NCBI GenBank assembly: GCA_023419315.1
Contig: JAEZYE010000024.1
Location: 105,699 to 169,698, forward strand
Direction: 5' to 3'
Source: Pseudomonadota bacterium
Lineage (GTDB): Bacteria; Pseudomonadota; Gammaproteobacteria; Xanthomonadales; Xanthomonadaceae
Length of the DNA stretch: 64,000 bases
Each line of letters opens with the position of its first letter. Position 1 is the first letter of the stretch. The notes under the pieces are model-generated. The model did not search any database. It had not been told where the DNA came from and was given only the letters and a program-made list of their open reading frames with translations. This document shows, piece after piece, positions 61,587 through 64,000 of the stretch. A program made the position numbers and the translations under genes.

Positions 61587-63038
61587 ATGATGACCACGTC
61601 GATGCTCCCCGCCGCCACCGATTTGCTGCCGCTGCTGCCGGAACTCGTGCTGCTCGCCGGTGCGTTCGCGCTGCTGATACTGGATCTGTTCCTCAGCGAG
61701 CGCCAGCGCGTCATCACCCATGTCCTCGCGCTGCTCACGCTGGTGGCCGCGCTGGTGATGGTCTGGTGCAACGTCGGTGGCGTGGGCACGGTGTTCAACG
61801 GCATGTTCGTCCGCGACGTCATGGCCAATGTCACCAAGCTTGCGATCCTGCTGGTGAGTGCGCTGTCACTGATCTATGCGTGGCCCTACCTGCGCGAGCG
61901 CAAGCTCTACGCTGGCGAGGTGCCGGTTCTGGTGCTCTTCGCCACCGTCGGCATGATGATGATGGTGTCCGCGGGCAGTCTGGTCATGGTGTACCTCGGC
62001 CTGGAACTGCTTGCGCTGTGTTCGTACGCCCTTGTCGCCCTGAACCGCGAAGACGGTCTCTCCGCGGAAGCGGCGATGAAGTACATCGTGCTCGGTTCGC
62101 TTGCCTCCGGTCTGCTGCTGTACGGCATGTCGCTGATCTACGGCGGCACCGGATCACTGGATCTGCCAGCAATCCACGCCGCGATTGCGGACAGCGGTGA
62201 GCGCACGTTGCTCCTGACCGGCATGGTCTTCATGGTGGCGGGCATTGCGTTCAAGTTCGGTGCCGCGCCGTTCCACATGTGGCTGCCTGACGTGTACCAG
62301 GGCGCGCCCACGCCGATCACCCTGTTCATCAGCGCCGGTCCCAAGCTGGCCGCGTTCGGCATGGCCTATCGCGTTCTCGCGGATGGCGTCGGCCCGCTGA
62401 TGGAGCAATGGCAGTGGCTGATTGCGGGACTGGCTGCGGCTTCGCTGATCATCGGCAACCTGATCGCCATCGCGCAGACCAACCTCAAGCGCATGCTGGC
62501 CTATTCGACCGTGTCGCACGTCGGCTTCCTGCTGGTCGGTCTGGCGGGTGGCAACGAAACCGGTTACGCCGCTGCCCTGTTCTACGCGATCGCGTACGCA
62601 TTGATGTCGGCGGCTGCATTCGGCGCCATCGTCGTCCTGTCGCGGCAAGGTTTCGAGGCCGACAGGATCGAAGACTTCAAGGGCTTGAATGCACGCAATC
62701 CGTGGCAGGCAGGCCTGGTGCTGTGCGTGATGGCCTCACTGGCCGGCGTCCCGCCGTTCCTTGGATTCTGGGCGAAGCTGGTGGTCCTCGGCGCGGCGCT
62801 GAAGGGCGGCTTCCTGTGGCTGACGATTCTCGGCGTGATGTGTGCCGTCATCGGCGCGTTCTATTACCTGCGCGTCATCAAGGTGATGTATTTCGACGAA
62901 CCGGTTGGCGAACGTCATCCGGCGCGGCAGGATCGCGTTGTTCCGATCGTGTTCGGCGTGAATGCATTGGCGTTGTTCGCGCTGGGCCTGGCATGGAATC
63001 CGATCATGTCGCTCTGCCAGCAGGCATTTTCTGGCTGA
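61587..63038 (+). CDS. nuoN: NADH-quinone oxidoreductase subunit N
   Basis: NuoN is the proximal antiporter-like proton pump subunit. The 483-residue protein has about fourteen helices with MVYLGLELLALCSYALVALNR (conserved Glu), FKFGAAPFHMWLPDVYQGAPTPITLFIS (pump Lys and signature), and MLAYSTVSHVGFLLVGL. It starts ATGATG at 61587, 6 bp after nuoM, and ends the nuo operon. tRNA-fMet follows after 66 bp. No terminator is evident. Confidence 0.98.
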   Translation: MMTTSMLPAATDLLPLLPELVLLAGAFALLILDLFLSERQRVITHVLALLTLVAALVMVWCNVGGVGTVFNGMFVRDVMANVTKLAILLVSALSLIYAWPYLRERKLYAGEVPVLVLFATVGMMMMVSAGSLVMVYLGLELLALCSYALVALNREDGLSAEAAMKYIVLGSLASGLLLYGMSLIYGGTGSLDLPAIHAAIADSGERTLLLTGMVFMVAGIAFKFGAAPFHMWLPDVYQGAPTPITLFISAGPKLAAFGMAYRVLADGVGPLMEQWQWLIAGLAAASLIIGNLIAIAQTNLKRMLAYSTVSHVGFLLVGLAGGNETGYAAALFYAIAYALMSAAAFGAIVVLSRQGFEADRIEDFKGLNARNPWQAGLVLCVMASLAGVPPFLGFWAKLVVLGAALKGGFLWLTILGVMCAVIGAFYYLRVIKVMYFDEPVGERHPARQDRVVPIVFGVNALALFALGLAWNPIMSLCQQAFSG

Positions 63039-63067
63039 GTGATTGGGTTTATGCATGGGAAGGCTTG

Positions 63068-63073
63068 CATAAT
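63068..63073 (+). promoter_or_regulatory. Probable -10 box for tRNA-fMet
   Basis: CATAAT (in TTGCATAATTT), 31 bp upstream of the tRNA start. TTGGGT at 63043-63048 is a possible -35, with a long 19-bp spacer. Confidence 0.4.
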
Positions 63074-63104
63074 TTCTGCAACATCCCCATAATTCCGCTT
63101 CTGC

Positions 63105-63181
63105 TGCGGGGTGGAGCAGTCTGGCAGCTCGTCGGGCTCATAACCCGAAGGTCGCAGGTTCAAATCCTGCCCCCGCTACCA
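63105..63181 (+). tRNA. Initiator tRNA-Met(CAT)
   Basis: A 77-nt tRNA with encoded CCA and anticodon CAU. Initiator features are clear: three G-C pairs in the anticodon stem (UCGGG / CCCGA), an A11-U24 pair in the D-stem (GAGC / GCUC), and no Watson-Crick pair at 1-72 (U1 opposite U72), the other six acceptor pairs being perfect. The last 44 nt are also read antisense as the end of a serine recombinase gene, so this tRNA is the integration target of the adjacent element. Confidence 0.96.
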
Positions 63182-64000
63182 CAGTTATCTGCGCATCAGA
63201 CGAATCGGCGATCTCGGCAACGAGGTCGCCGTTTTCGTTTCGGACGATGATGTTGTCCCCGAGGAGTTCCCTGATTGCTTCGCGCGCTCGAGGAAGATCC
63301 TTGCCGCGAGCGGCGAGGTCGCGCGTAACAGCCTCCCAACGTTCCCTCAGTCGGGGAAGCATGCGTGCAGGGGTTTGCGCCCGCGCCGCGGCGAGGTCGC
63401 GGCGGGAGGTCTCACACGCGGCCTCGGCGCGCTCCAACTCGGCCTTCGTGGATGCGGTGAGTATTCCCGCGCGGATGGCCGCAAGAATGTTCTCCCTTTC
63501 GCGTTCGTTGCGCTCTAGGCGGCGCTCAAGGGCTGCTGTGTTCGGAGCAGCCTTTTTCAGTGCGGCCTGCACCGCACGCTGGGCGGCTTGGAACGCTTCT
63601 TCGGAAAGCAGTTGTTCCTGGATGCCCGCGAGCAGTGCCGCCTCGGCAGACTTGCGGGGAAGGCGGAGCCTGTTGGGACATGCGGCATCTCCACGATCCT
63701 TGTGTGTGCCGCACCCGTATCGATAGAGATCGATCACCACGAGTGGGCCGCCACACAGTTCGCAGCGAAGCAAACCCGACAGCAGATGTTTGGGTCGCCG
63801 TCCAGCACGCACGTGTGTTTGACGACCGCTTCCCATGCGACGTTGCGCACGCTCCCAAATGGCAATTTCTACAATCGCCAGGTCTGGGTGCTCCGTCACA
63901 ACCCATTCGCTTTCAGGACGCTCTTGACGGACGCGCCGCCCAGTGTCTGGATGCTTGACCCATCTGCTGCGATTCCATATCTGACGGCCAACATAGATGG
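63138..64000 (-). CDS. Large serine recombinase (integrase), partial, running off the window
   Basis: This gene is open from the window edge (its N-terminal catalytic domain is missing) to a TGA at 63138. The visible 287 residues begin IYVGRQIWNRSRWVKHPDTG. This is the end of the Recombinase domain of large serine recombinases, with RRVRQERPESEWVVTEHPDL and AIWERAQRR. A zinc-ribbon follows (LLSGLLRCELCGGPLVV..CGTHKDRGDAACPNR), then a coiled coil (AALERRLERNERERENILAA onward). The last 14 codons (ending GAGFEPATFGL) and the stop are the antisense of tRNA-fMet, so integration into the tRNA completed this reading frame. It likely catalyses integration and excision of the element to the right. 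Confidence 0.92.
   Translation of the reverse strand, partial: IYVGRQIWNRSRWVKHPDTGRRVRQERPESEWVVTEHPDLAIVEIAIWERAQRRMGSGRQTHVRAGRRPKHLLSGLLRCELCGGPLVVIDLYRYGCGTHKDRGDAACPNRLRLPRKSAEAALLAGIQEQLLSEEAFQAAQRAVQAALKKAAPNTAALERRLERNERERENILAAIRAGILTASTKAELERAEAACETSRRDLAAARAQTPARMLPRLRERWEAVTRDLAARGKDLPRAREAIRELLGDNIIVRNENGDLVAEIADSSDAQITVVAGAGFEPATFGL
63138..64000. mobile_element. Left end of an element integrated at tRNA-fMet (genomic island or prophage)
   Basis: The nuo operon and tRNA-fMet mark the end of the normal chromosome order; in related genomes I expect rimP-nusA-infB here. Instead a large serine recombinase gene overlaps the tRNA antisense and continues to the window edge. The attachment site is therefore within the 3' half of the tRNA (63138-63181). 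The far end and the cargo lie outside the window, so the element type is not known. Confidence 0.75.

Noticed and set aside
60087..61721. 544-codon open frame antisense to nuoM
   Set aside because: Gln/His/Arg-rich shadow of a clear complex I gene.
63247..63726. 159-codon plus-strand frame opposite the serine recombinase
   Set aside because: Antisense shadow; the minus strand has clear recombinase and zinc-ribbon features.

Overview
This 64 kb window is a high-GC gammaproteobacterial chromosome segment. Gene content and order point to the Xanthomonadaceae/Lysobacteraceae (Xanthomonas, Lysobacter or Luteimonas-like): panBCD-pgi; queG/nnr-tsaE-amiC-mutL; an unfused nuoC and nuoD in a complete nuoA-N operon behind tpiA-secG-tRNA-Leu(GAG); a lone rnfB beside metG; trpF, a TrpI-type regulator and trpBA; and -10 boxes of the form TATAAT/TAGAAT followed by CGCCG very close to start codons. 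The genus assignment is inference; no rRNA is present.

Layout. 1-2926: pantothenate genes (end of panB, panC, panD) coupled to pgi. 2997-13100: queG on the minus strand, then nnr, tsaE, amiC, mutL and a three-gene run (DUF1684 lipoprotein, TraB/GumN protein, TPR-sulfotransferase). 13101-14107: an accessory island of three integron attC-like sites and two small gene cassettes of unknown function, with no integrase (a CALIN). 14108-20346: minus-strand rnfB, metG, a DUF2147 protein and a large TonB-dependent receptor. 20659-24768: mrp, dcd, a minus-strand dienelactone hydrolase/HIT pair, and rimO. 24860-31899: greB and a HerA-like ATPase (minus), an MltD-like transglycosylase, a YhhN protein, psd and SCO1 (minus, coupled), prmB. 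32019-41902: aroC, a 2-hydroxyacid dehydrogenase, asd, a FimV-like protein, truA, trpF, trpI (minus), trpB, a DUF3144 gene and trpA, so a strong aromatic/tryptophan theme. 42003-47605: accD, glmM, a 2OG-Fe(II) oxygenase, a minus-strand SDR, tpiA, secG. 47659-63038: tRNA-Leu and the fourteen-gene complex I operon. 63105-64000: initiator tRNA-Met with the end of an integrated element whose large serine recombinase runs antisense into the tRNA and out of the window.

The genes are mostly core housekeeping, tightly packed with many ATGA, GTGA and TAATG stop/start overlaps. The two accessory regions are the attC cassette cluster at about 13.3-14.05 kb and the tRNA-fMet-integrated element at the right edge. 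I see no CRISPR array, IS element, rRNA operon or origin of replication. The long open frames antisense to the real genes are an effect of high GC and are not annotated.
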